DNA of 64,000 nt, from positions 4,340,001 through 4,404,000 of the forward strand of contig NZ_CP101466.1 of the NCBI RefSeq assembly GCF_024362385.1, written 5' to 3'. Below are positions 52,329 through 59,989 of this stretch, in pieces. The translations under genes were made by a program, and so were the position numbers. Numbering within the stretch: position 1 is the stretch's first letter; the number at the start of each line of letters is the position of its first letter. The DNA is from Arthrobacter sp. DNA4. GTDB lineage: Bacteria > Actinomycetota > Actinomycetes > Actinomycetales > Micrococcaceae. A model generated the notes under the pieces. The model saw nothing but the letters and a program-made list of their open reading frames with translations. It was not told the origin of the DNA and did no database searches.

Positions 52329-53771
52329 ATGCCTGAAACTGCCGCCACAGCTGATACCCGTACGCCCTCAGGACGCCTGGCCCTCGCCGCGTCATCGGAA
52401 AAAATCGCTCTTGGACCCCTGGACGGCCGTTACCAGTCCGCCGTCGCGCCCCTCGTGGACTACCTGTCCGAGGCCGCCCTGAACCGGGACCGCGTGGCCG
52501 TGGAAGTTGAGTGGCTTATCCACCTGACCAGCAACAACGTCCTTCCCGGCGCCGGACCCCTGAGCGCCGAACAGCAGGACCGGCTCCGCGCCATCGTCAC
52601 CGAATTCGATGCAGCGTCGGTGCAGGAGCTCGCCGACATCGAAGCCGTGACCGTGCACGACGTGAAGGCTGTGGAGTACTACATCGGCCGCCGCCTCCCC
52701 GCAATCCGCATTGAAAACCTGACCGCCATGGTCCACTTCGGCTGCACCTCCGAGGACATCAACAACCTCTCCTACGCTTTGGGCGTCAAGGGCGCTGTGG
52801 AGGACGTGTGGCTCCCGGCAGCCCGGGCCCTGGTGGCCCAGATCAGCAGGATGGCGGAGGACAACCGGGCGGTTCCCATGCTGTCCCGCACCCATGGCCA
52901 GCCGGCCACCCCCACCACGCTGGGCAAGGAACTGGCCGTCATCGCGCACCGCCTGACCCGTCAGCTGGACCGGATCGCGAAGACCGAATACCTGGGCAAG
53001 ATCAACGGTGCCACCGGCACCTACGCCGCCCATGTGGCCTCCGTCCCGGGCGCCGACTGGCAGCAGGTCTCCAGGTCGTTCGTCGAAGGCCTGGGCCTCA
53101 CCTGGAACCCGCTCACCACGCAGATCGAAAGCCACGACTGGCAGGCCGAGCTCTACGCCGACGTGGCCCGCTTCAACCGCATCCTGCACAACGTCTGCAC
53201 CGACGTCTGGAGCTACATCTCCATTGGCTACTTCGCGCAGATCCCGGTGGCCGGGGCAACCGGCTCGTCCACCATGCCGCACAAGGTCAACCCCATCCGC
53301 TTCGAGAACGCCGAGGCCAACCTGGAGATCTCCAACGGCCTGCTGGACACCCTGGCCGCCACGTTGGTGACCTCGCGCTGGCAGCGCGACCTCACCGACT
53401 CCTCCAGCCAGCGCAACATTGGCGTCGCATTCGGGCACTCCCTCCTGGCCATCTCCAACGTGGCCAAGGGCCTGGAGCGCCTGGATGTTGCCGAGGACGT
53501 CCTGGCAGCGGACCTGGACACCAACTGGGAGGTCCTGGGCGAGGCAATCCAGATGGTGATGCGGGCCGAGGCAATCGCCGGCGTCGAAGGCATGGAAAAC
53601 CCCTACGAGCGCCTCAAGGACCTCACCCGCGGCCAGCGCGTGGATGCCGCCCGCATGCAGGAATTCGTGCAGGGCCTGGGCCTTTCCCCGGAGGCCGAGG
53701 CACGCCTCCTGGCCCTCACCCCCGGCCGTTACACCGGCATCGCGGACCAGCTGGTGGACCACCTGAAGTAG
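52329..53771 (+). CDS. purB: adenylosuccinate lyase
   Basis: The 480-residue protein has the fumarase/ASL superfamily signature TGSSTMPHKVNPIRFENAEA, plus VHFGCTSEDINNLSYALGVK and MLSRTHGQPATPTTLGKELA. It cleaves SAICAR and adenylosuccinate in purine synthesis. The length and the SRTHGQPATPT block match the E. coli-type PurB group. The start is ATG 52329. A strong terminator follows. Confidence 0.95.
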   Translation: MPETAATADTRTPSGRLALAASSEKIALGPLDGRYQSAVAPLVDYLSEAALNRDRVAVEVEWLIHLTSNNVLPGAGPLSAEQQDRLRAIVTEFDAASVQELADIEAVTVHDVKAVEYYIGRRLPAIRIENLTAMVHFGCTSEDINNLSYALGVKGAVEDVWLPAARALVAQISRMAEDNRAVPMLSRTHGQPATPTTLGKELAVIAHRLTRQLDRIAKTEYLGKINGATGTYAAHVASVPGADWQQVSRSFVEGLGLTWNPLTTQIESHDWQAELYADVARFNRILHNVCTDVWSYISIGYFAQIPVAGATGSSTMPHKVNPIRFENAEANLEISNGLLDTLAATLVTSRWQRDLTDSSSQRNIGVAFGHSLLAISNVAKGLERLDVAEDVLAADLDTNWEVLGEAIQMVMRAEAIAGVEGMENPYERLKDLTRGQRVDAARMQEFVQGLGLSPEAEARLLALTPGRYTGIADQLVDHLK

Positions 53772-53816
53772 GCACTGCGCCGGCAGGCCTGTTGGCAGGG
53801 CAGGAAGCACGACGGC

Positions 53817-53852
53817 GGCGCCGGGCTCACGTGGGCCCGGCGCCTTCGTTTT
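53817..53852 (+). terminator. intrinsic terminator of purB
   Basis: GGCGCCGGGC (53817-53826) pairs perfectly with 53835-53844 around 8 nt, and TTCGTTTT follows. Confidence 0.9.
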
Positions 53853-53919
53853 GGAGCGGCACCGTGACGGACAGTTCCGCTGTGCGCCCGCAACCAGCGA
53901 GGGGTGGGAAACTGGGAAC

Positions 53920-54597
53920 ATGAAGTTGCTCCTGATCCGCCACGGCGAAACCCCCGGCAACGTACTGGGCCAGTTGGACACCGACCATCCCGGCCCCGGG
54001 TTGACCGAACTTGGCGAACGGCAGGCAGAAGCCATGGCGCGGGCGCTTGCCAACGAACGCATCGAGGCGCTGTACGCGTCCACGTTGATCAGGACCCAGA
54101 TAACGGCCGCACCGTTGGCACGGCTGCACACCCTTGACGTTGAGGTGCTCGAGGGGCTGCATGAAATCGAGGCCGGATCACTGGAGAAGCTCACAGACCA
54201 CGAATCCCATAAGCGCTACATGGGCACCGTGATCTCCTGGGCTGCCGGCGACCTGGACCGGCGCATGCCCGCGGGGCCCGACGGCCACGCCTTCTTTGAC
54301 AGGTTCGATGCTGCCATCGCACTGGTGGCCGGGCGGGCGGAACGGCAGCAGCACGGCACCGTTGCAGTGGTCAGCCACGGCGCCGCCATCCGTACTTGGG
54401 CGGGGCTGCGGGCCGAGGGTGCAGACCACGAGTTCGCTGCACGCCATGTCCTGGCCAACACCGGAATCGTGGCGCTCGAGGGCAGCTTGACGACCGGCTG
54501 GACCCTGATCCACTGGGACGGAAGCCCGGTGGGCGGCCTTGCCCTGGCAGACCCGACCGCGGAGGACCCGACAGGTCGGGACGTAGCCGCCCCCTAG
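53920..54597 (+). CDS. histidine phosphatase family protein
   Basis: The 225-residue protein begins MKLLLIRHGETPGNVLGQLD, where RHG holds the phosphorylated histidine, and has the second active-site histidine in VAVVSHGAAIRTW. The middle has YASTLIRTQITAAPLARL. It is a cytoplasmic phosphatase of the phosphoglycerate mutase-like family with unknown substrate. Its 3' end overlaps the kinase gene's 3' end by four bases (convergent). Confidence 0.88.
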   Translation: MKLLLIRHGETPGNVLGQLDTDHPGPGLTELGERQAEAMARALANERIEALYASTLIRTQITAAPLARLHTLDVEVLEGLHEIEAGSLEKLTDHESHKRYMGTVISWAAGDLDRRMPAGPDGHAFFDRFDAAIALVAGRAERQQHGTVAVVSHGAAIRTWAGLRAEGADHEFAARHVLANTGIVALEGSLTTGWTLIHWDGSPVGGLALADPTAEDPTGRDVAAP

Positions 54598-55562
54598 GCC
54601 TGCTGCCGGTGGCGCCGGGAGGGAAGTGCCCGCTGCGCGGGACACGGACGGGCGACGATCCCGCCGGGCCTGCTCCCGCGGGCCCCTTGAAAGCCTTCAC
54701 TGCGGGACGGTACCCCGGGTATCAGCCGCGCTGCCATCGCTGCGGCAGCTGCCGCCGTCGGCCGTTCCCGGGGATCCATGGCCGTAACGGACCGCAGCAG
54801 GGGAACCCAGGCGCCAAGGTGGCCGGGGATGTCCGGGGACCGCAGGGTGCGGGCCACGAGGGATTCGATGGCGGTGCCGGGAAACGCTTTGGTGCCCGTG
54901 AGGAGCTCCAGCAGGACCAGCCCCATGGCGTACACATCCCAGGACGGCGCCGCTGTCCCGCCGGATGCCTGCTCGGGGCTCATATAGTGCACTGTGCCGG
55001 ACGAGATTCCTGGCTCGGGCGCCGAGCCGGTTGCGGTGGCAATCCCAAAATCGATGATCCGGACCGGACTTCTCCGCAGGCCGCTCAGCATCAGGTTTGC
55101 GGGCTTGATGTCACGGTGCACCAGCCCGTTGGAGTGAAGGTACGCGAGCGCACCGAACAGGCCGCGGGCCCAGAGGGCCACATCAGCGGGGGTGGGACTT
55201 TCCAGCCGTATGGTTTCGGCCAGGGTCGCCCCCAGGGCCAGCTCCTCCACAAGATAGGGCCGTCCCGCATGGCTCCCGCCGCCGCCCACCACGCCCTGGC
55301 CCAGCAGCTTCACGATGGATGGGTGGGTGAGGCCGGCAAGGACGGAAGCTTCGTTCCGGATCCGCTGGTGCTGCTTCCGGCCGCTGGCTGCCGCGATCTT
55401 CACGGCCACCTCCGGACCGCCCTCCAGGTCCACCGCCCGAAAGACTTCGGCAGCTGCTCCCCTGCCGAGGCGCTCCCTCAGCTGGTAGCGGCCTGCCAGC
55501 GGCGCAGCGGCATTCAGCGACGAATGCGTGGGCGCCGGCACTGCCGTCCCCGCGGCACTCAT
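54594..55562 (-). CDS. soluble serine/threonine protein kinase
   Basis: The 322-residue protein is a Hanks-type kinase: Gly-rich loop LGRGAAAEVF (32-41), ATP lysine Lys55 in VAVKIA, Glu71, catalytic loop HRDIKPANL (Asp151, Asn156), DFG Asp171 and the SPEQASGG activation segment. All key residues are present. Unlike PknA/PknB-type kinases there is no transmembrane helix and no PASTA domains; a Pro/Arg-rich tail of about 45 residues ends the protein. The ATG overlaps the stop of the upstream small gene (ATGA). The operon lies behind a 28-bp palindrome. Confidence 0.9.
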   Translation of the reverse strand: MSAAGTAVPAPTHSSLNAAAPLAGRYQLRERLGRGAAAEVFRAVDLEGGPEVAVKIAAASGRKQHQRIRNEASVLAGLTHPSIVKLLGQGVVGGGGSHAGRPYLVEELALGATLAETIRLESPTPADVALWARGLFGALAYLHSNGLVHRDIKPANLMLSGLRRSPVRIIDFGIATATGSAPEPGISSGTVHYMSPEQASGGTAAPSWDVYAMGLVLLELLTGTKAFPGTAIESLVARTLRSPDIPGHLGAWVPLLRSVTAMDPRERPTAAAAAAMAARLIPGVPSRSEGFQGARGSRPGGIVARPCPAQRALPSRRHRQQA

Positions 55563-55876
55563 GCGGGAAAGGCTGCGGTATGGTGTGCGCCGCTGGAATC
55601 AGTCGTCCATGCATCGAGCTGGAACCCGCAGGCGCAACGCCACACAGGCGGAAGTTCGGTGCTTCCGGCATCGGTCGGGGCAAAGGTGTAGCTGGCGCGC
55701 TCCCACCCGAGCGCCGGCGTCACCAGCTGCATCGGTGAACCGCAATGGACAGCGGCCTTTCCCTGCGGCGCTGTGGTGCCGTCCAGGGTGGATCGCGTCA
55801 GGTCCAGGTGCCCATCCGGGATGGTCGCACCCATGCGGGGCTCACGCGGTGAAACTTCGGTGAAAGAAACCAACAC
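55559..55876 (-). CDS. hypothetical protein co-transcribed with kinase
   Basis: The 105-residue protein starts at GTG 55876 after CGGAG (GTG 55882 is the alternative). It has Cys residues in VHCGSPMQLV and PVWRCACGFQLDAW, which might bind a metal (zinc-ribbon-like). No family is recognised. It overlaps the kinase start by four bases, so it is probably part of the kinase's function, for instance a substrate or regulator. Confidence 0.6.
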   Translation of the reverse strand: MLVSFTEVSPREPRMGATIPDGHLDLTRSTLDGTTAPQGKAAVHCGSPMQLVTPALGWERASYTFAPTDAGSTELPPVWRCACGFQLDAWTTDSSGAHHTAAFPA

Positions 55877-55929
55877 ACTCACGACTCCGTTGTGAAGCAA
55901 CTTCAGGAACAATCGTAAGCTTACATATA

Positions 55930-55957
55930 ACTAGCCGAACTAGCTAGTCAGGCTAGT
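55930..55957. promoter_or_regulatory. 28-bp palindrome upstream of kinase operon
   Basis: Arms ACTAGCC (55930-55936) and GGCTAGT (55951-55957) flank a central ACTAGCTAGT (55939-55948); 24 of the 28 bases pair symmetrically. It overlaps the last codons of the MarR gene and lies about 55-80 bp before the hypothetical-kinase operon. ACTAG also occurs once upstream of the MarR gene (near 56496). It is a probable MarR site. Confidence 0.6.
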
Positions 55958-56468
55958 GAACTTTTAATTCCGCGCCTTCGCCCGCCTGGAGCGATTCGGT
56001 CATGCGCTGGAGGAAGTCGACCACAGTCCGGGCCTCCTCTGCGGTCAGGCCTTCAGCAACCACCATCATCCGGCGATGCATGGCACCGAGGGTCTCCCGG
56101 ACCTCCTTGTCCGACTCCCCGGTGGGGACCACCACCACGGAGCGGCGGTCGGAGGGGTGCGCCTCCCGGCGGACATGCCCGCTGGCTACGAGGCGGTCAA
56201 TCAGCGAGGTGGTGGAAGCGCTAGTAATATTGAGGAACCGGCTGAGATCCTTGGGGACAACCTGCTTGCCAGACGCCTGGACCCTCAGCAGGTACCGCAG
56301 GGCAAGGATGTCCGTCTCGCCCATGCCCATGGAATCCCTGGTGCTGCGGCGGATTTCGGTCTCGGCCGCCCGGTAGTCCCGGAGCGCCTTCAGTACCGCC
56401 GCACTGTAGTCCAGTTGCCCGTCGGGTCCGTACCAGTAGCCGGATCCCTCGTTGCCCATAGAAGCCAT
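55953..56468 (-). CDS. MarR family transcriptional regulator
   Basis: The 171-residue protein has the MarR winged HTH with VPKDLSRFLNITSASTTSLI and the wing AHPSDRRSVVVVPTGESDKE. TAAAAT (56480-56475) lies six bases before the ATG, so the mRNA is probably leaderless. A 28-bp palindrome at its own 3' end, upstream of the kinase operon, is a likely target. Confidence 0.88.
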   Translation of the reverse strand: MASMGNEGSGYWYGPDGQLDYSAAVLKALRDYRAAETEIRRSTRDSMGMGETDILALRYLLRVQASGKQVVPKDLSRFLNITSASTTSLIDRLVASGHVRREAHPSDRRSVVVVPTGESDKEVRETLGAMHRRMMVVAEGLTAEEARTVVDFLQRMTESLQAGEGAELKVH

Positions 56469-56623
56469 GGCATCATTTTAGACCAACTGGTAACTAGACC
56501 GCCAAGTAACTTCCTTTCCCGGCCGCCGGAGGCGTTATCCCGGTGCTAACCGCCAGGAAACACCTGCGTAACTCCCCGCGCCTAGCCTTATCAGGCATAC
56601 CCCTCCGGCGAATCGAGGAAGAT

Positions 56624-57127
56624 ATGCAGACCAACCCCAGGCTCAACATCCGGCAGGTCTCCTGGTCCAATCCCGTTGGCGCGGACCTTCGCCGCGCGCA
56701 GCAGGCCGAACTCGACGCCCGCTTTGGCCGGCCCGACCACGAGCCCGGGCCGCCGCCGTCGGGCGCAGACTGCGCTGTCTTCCTGGTGGCCTACGACAAA
56801 GGATCGGGGCAACCGGTGGGCTGCGGTGGGCTCCGGCTCCTGGATGGAACAACCGCCGAAATCAAGCGGCTCTACGTGCTGCCCTACACCCGGGGCTCCG
56901 GCGTCGCCAGCTCCATCCTCGCGGCACTGGAAGCCGAAGCGTTCAGCCAGGGCATCACCAGGATCAAGGCCGAAGCCGGATCGGCGCAGCCTGACGGCCG
57001 GAACTTCTACGAGAATTCCGGATTCGAATCCATCCCGAACTTCGGGCCCTACATCGGCGTGGAGCACTCGCACTGCTACGCCAAGCGCATCAACGCCCAC
57101 AGCGCCGCCCAGACCGCCATGGCCTAG
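56624..57127 (+). CDS. GNAT family N-acetyltransferase
   Basis: The 167-residue protein has IRQVSWSNPVGADLRRAQQA at the start, the acetyl-CoA loop LYVLPYTRGSGVASSILAAL (with R-G-S-G-V-A) and FYENSGFESIPNFGPYIGVE at the end. The start ATG 56624 follows GAGGAAG. The frame runs up to 56543 but lacks support there. Substrate unknown. Confidence 0.88.
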   Translation: MQTNPRLNIRQVSWSNPVGADLRRAQQAELDARFGRPDHEPGPPPSGADCAVFLVAYDKGSGQPVGCGGLRLLDGTTAEIKRLYVLPYTRGSGVASSILAALEAEAFSQGITRIKAEAGSAQPDGRNFYENSGFESIPNFGPYIGVEHSHCYAKRINAHSAAQTAMA

Positions 57128-57180
57128 CACCAGCTCCGTCACACTCGGATCGCGGGCAGCAGCTTGGGTAACCTCGGCCT

Positions 57181-57615
57181 ATGGAAACAGCAGACATCAC
57201 CTTCCGGACCCGCAAATGGGTCCGGCCTGAGGACCTCAACGCCAACGGGACCCTCTTTGGCGGCAGCCTGCTGAAATGGATTGACGAAGAAGCCGCCATC
57301 TACGCCATCCTCCAGCTGGGAAACGGCCGCGCAGTCACCAAGTACATTTCGGAGATCAACTTCGTCAGCTCCGCGGTCCAGGGCGACCTGATCGAAATGG
57401 GACTGACAGCCACGCGGTTTGGCCGGACCTCGCTGACGATGCGTGCCGAGGTCCGCAACATGATCACCCGGCAAAGCATCCTCACCATCGAGGAGATCGT
57501 TTTCGTGAACCTGAACCAGGACGGGAAGCCCGAGCCGCACGGCTACACGGAAATCACCTACGACAGGGACAGGATCCCCACCCACCACCTCAGCGGGACC
57601 GCCGTCAAGGACTGA
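57181..57615 (+). CDS. acyl-CoA thioesterase (YciA-like hotdog)
   Basis: The 144-residue protein has the hotdog-fold signature of the YciA/BACH group: RPEDLNANGTLFGGSLLKWI then DEEAAIYA (N-x3-L-F-G-G and the catalytic Asp). It hydrolyses acyl-CoA esters in the cytoplasm. TAACCT (57169-57174) lies six bases before the ATG, indicating a leaderless mRNA. A terminator with T-run follows. Confidence 0.88.
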   Translation: METADITFRTRKWVRPEDLNANGTLFGGSLLKWIDEEAAIYAILQLGNGRAVTKYISEINFVSSAVQGDLIEMGLTATRFGRTSLTMRAEVRNMITRQSILTIEEIVFVNLNQDGKPEPHGYTEITYDRDRIPTHHLSGTAVKD

Positions 57616-57694
57616 CGCCGCCCACGACAAAGGTTTTCCCCGGGTTTACGCCGAGGGCCCCAGCCGTTTCACCAACTGGTCCAAAGTGAGCAGC

Positions 57695-57735
57695 CGGGCT
57701 GTTTATCGAATCGATAGCTATAACAGCCCGTTTTT
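57695..57735 (+). terminator. intrinsic terminator after thioesterase
   Basis: CGGGCTGTT (57695-57703) pairs with AACAGCCCG (57722-57730) and TTTTT follows. The loop holds a further repeat, TATCGA-A-TCGATA. Confidence 0.82.
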
Positions 57736-57799
57736 CGTCATGCCCGGCTATAGGCTGTGCGGACATGCTCCGATTCCAGTCCAGAAATGAGTCCTGATC

Positions 57800-58876
57800 G
57801 TGCGTACATTGAAGACTTTGGTTGCCGCCGCCGTTGCCGCCACCCTGCTCGCCGGCTGCGGCGGGGCTTCCACCCCGCCGGCTTCGACCGGTGAGGCCTC
57901 CGGCGCTCCGGCAGGAGCCTCCGGGGACACCCTGGTGATCTACACCAACTCCAACGGCGAAGGCCGGGGCGACTGGTTGGCCGCCAAGGCGGCCGAGGCC
58001 GGATTCAAGATCGAAATCGTGGGGGCCGGGGGCGCCGATGCCACCAACAAGCTCATTGCGGAGAAGAACAACCCCATCGCCGACGTCGCCTTCGGCCTGA
58101 ACAACATGTACTTCTCGCAGGTCAAGAACGAAGGCGCGCTGGAGGCCTACCAGCCCGCATGGGCCGGCGATGTGGACAAGGGCCTGGGCGACGGCGAGAC
58201 CTACTGGCCCCTGGTGAAGCAGGCGATCCTCCTGGGCTACAACTCGGACAAGATCAGCAAGGACGCCGCACCAAAGGACTGGACGGACTTGTGGACCAAG
58301 GATGAGTTCAAGAGCCGCTACGAGCGGGTCACCGGCCTGGGCACGGCCACGGCGCAGCTGGTTTTCGCCGGCATCCTCTCCCGGTACCGGGACGACTCCG
58401 GGGATCTGGGGATCTCCGACGACGGATGGAAGCAGGTTGAGCAGTACTTCAAGAACGGCAGCCCCGCAGTGGCCAAAACCGACCTGTTTGCCCGCATCGC
58501 CTCCGGCGAAGTGGACATGGGCCAGATGCCGTCCTCGATCATTGCCGACCGCGAAAAGTCCTTCAAAGTGAACGTGGACACGGTCATCCCTTCTGTGGGG
58601 GTCCCCCTTGCCGTGGAGCAGATCGCCCTGGTGAAGGGAACCAAGAAGAAGGAGCAGGCGCAGAAGTTCATCGACTGGTTCGGCAGCGGAGACGTCCAGG
58701 GTGAATTCGCGCAGAAGTTCAACTCCATGCCGGTCAACAAGGCCGCCCAGGCAAAGGCCAATCCCGAGGTGGTGGACTTCTTTGCCGGCCTTAAGCAGCA
58801 GGACATCGACTGGGACTTCGTCCAGAAGAACATGGGCGCCTGGGTGGAGAAGATCGAACTCGAGTACATGACGTAA
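57800..58876 (+). CDS. ABC transporter substrate-binding lipoprotein (family 1, iron/phosphonate type)
   Basis: The 358-residue protein starts MRTLKTLVAAAVAATLLAGC with lipobox LAGC. The body has LVIYTNSNGEGRGDWLAAKA, IADVAFGLNNMYFSQVKNEG and GVPLAVEQIALVKGTKKKEQ, the pattern of binding proteins for Fe(III), 2-aminoethylphosphonate or thiamine (AfuA/PhnS/TbpA group). The start is GTG 57800. The ATPase and a fused permease follow in the same direction. The substrate is uncertain. Confidence 0.85.
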   Translation: MRTLKTLVAAAVAATLLAGCGGASTPPASTGEASGAPAGASGDTLVIYTNSNGEGRGDWLAAKAAEAGFKIEIVGAGGADATNKLIAEKNNPIADVAFGLNNMYFSQVKNEGALEAYQPAWAGDVDKGLGDGETYWPLVKQAILLGYNSDKISKDAAPKDWTDLWTKDEFKSRYERVTGLGTATAQLVFAGILSRYRDDSGDLGISDDGWKQVEQYFKNGSPAVAKTDLFARIASGEVDMGQMPSSIIADREKSFKVNVDTVIPSVGVPLAVEQIALVKGTKKKEQAQKFIDWFGSGDVQGEFAQKFNSMPVNKAAQAKANPEVVDFFAGLKQQDIDWDFVQKNMGAWVEKIELEYMT

Positions 58877-58924
58877 CCCCGCACTGCCAGCCGCCGTTCC
58901 CGCGTTCCATCAGACAGGGTTGCC

Positions 58925-59989
58925 ATGATCCGCTTGGAAGACATTGAAGTTACCTTTGGCGGTTTCACCGCCATTCCGCATCTGGACCTGCATGTCCAAC
59001 CGGGCGAATTCTTCACCCTGCTGGGGCCCTCCGGCTGTGGAAAGACGACGGCGCTGCGCACCCTGGCCGGCTTCATCCAGCTTACCAGGGGTACCGTCCG
59101 GGTGGACGGGAAGGACGTGACCCGCCTTCCAAGCGACAAGCGGCAGGTGGGCATGGTGTTCCAGAACTATGCGCTGTTCCCGAGCATGAGCGTATGGGAG
59201 AACATCGCCTTCGGGCTCCGGGTCCGGAAGGAAAAACCTGCCGACAGCGACCGCCTGGTGCGGGACATTGCACGGCGCGTGGAACTCAGCGACGAGCAGC
59301 TGGCGAAGAACGTGGCCGAGCTGTCCGGCGGCCAGCAGCAGCGCGTGGCTGTTGCCCGCGCCCTGGTGCTGCGGCCCAAGATCCTGCTGCTGGACGAGCC
59401 ACTGTCCAACCTCGACGCCAAGCTCCGGCACCAGCTGCGCCAGCAGCTCAAGGACCTGCAGAGCGAATTCGGCATCACCACCGTGTACGTCACCCACGAC
59501 CAGGACGAGGCCCTTGCCATGAGTGACCGGGTGGCGGTCTTCAACAAGGGGGTGGTGGAACAGGTTGGGACGCCCCAGGAAATCTACGACCATGCCGCTA
59601 CGGAGTTCGTCTGCAACTTCATTGGTGACAGCTCAGCCCTGACGCCGGACTTCGTGGCGGAGGTCAACCGGCTCTCCGGTGCCGGCCTCAGCACGGATGC
59701 CAAGTCCTACCTGCGCGTGGAAAAGGCCTCCCTGGACCGGCCCGCGGACGGGGGCACCGCCGTCGGGCTTGCCGCCACCGTGGTCTCCCGGACCTACCAC
59801 GGCCTGCACAGCCGGTATGTGGTCCGCAGCCATGGCGCGGACATCCGCCTCCTGGTCCGGGAAGACGGCGCCGCACACCCTGAGGCCGGCACGGCTACAA
59901 CGGTCTACGTCCAGCCCGGGCACATCCTCCAGTACCATCCGGGAACAGGCGCCGCCCTTGCACAGGACCAGGCGGTCGCCCTGCCATGA
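58925..59989 (+). CDS. ABC transporter ATPase (FbpC/PotA type)
   Basis: The 354-residue protein has Walker A GPSGCGKT (34-41), Q-loop VFQNYALFPSMSVWENIAFG, signature LSGGQQQR (133-140), Walker B LLLDEP (154-159), the switch histidine in VYVTHDQDEAL, and a C-terminal TOBE-like domain (about 240-354) that often senses substrate. It energises the importer. Its stop overlaps the permease start by four bases (ATGA). Confidence 0.93.
   Translation: MIRLEDIEVTFGGFTAIPHLDLHVQPGEFFTLLGPSGCGKTTALRTLAGFIQLTRGTVRVDGKDVTRLPSDKRQVGMVFQNYALFPSMSVWENIAFGLRVRKEKPADSDRLVRDIARRVELSDEQLAKNVAELSGGQQQRVAVARALVLRPKILLLDEPLSNLDAKLRHQLRQQLKDLQSEFGITTVYVTHDQDEALAMSDRVAVFNKGVVEQVGTPQEIYDHAATEFVCNFIGDSSALTPDFVAEVNRLSGAGLSTDAKSYLRVEKASLDRPADGGTAVGLAATVVSRTYHGLHSRYVVRSHGADIRLLVREDGAAHPEAGTATTVYVQPGHILQYHPGTGAALAQDQAVALP

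Noticed and set aside
52392..54194. A 600-residue open frame opposite purB
   Set aside because: Same reason: purB signature residues are in the plus frame, and the antisense frame has biased composition only.
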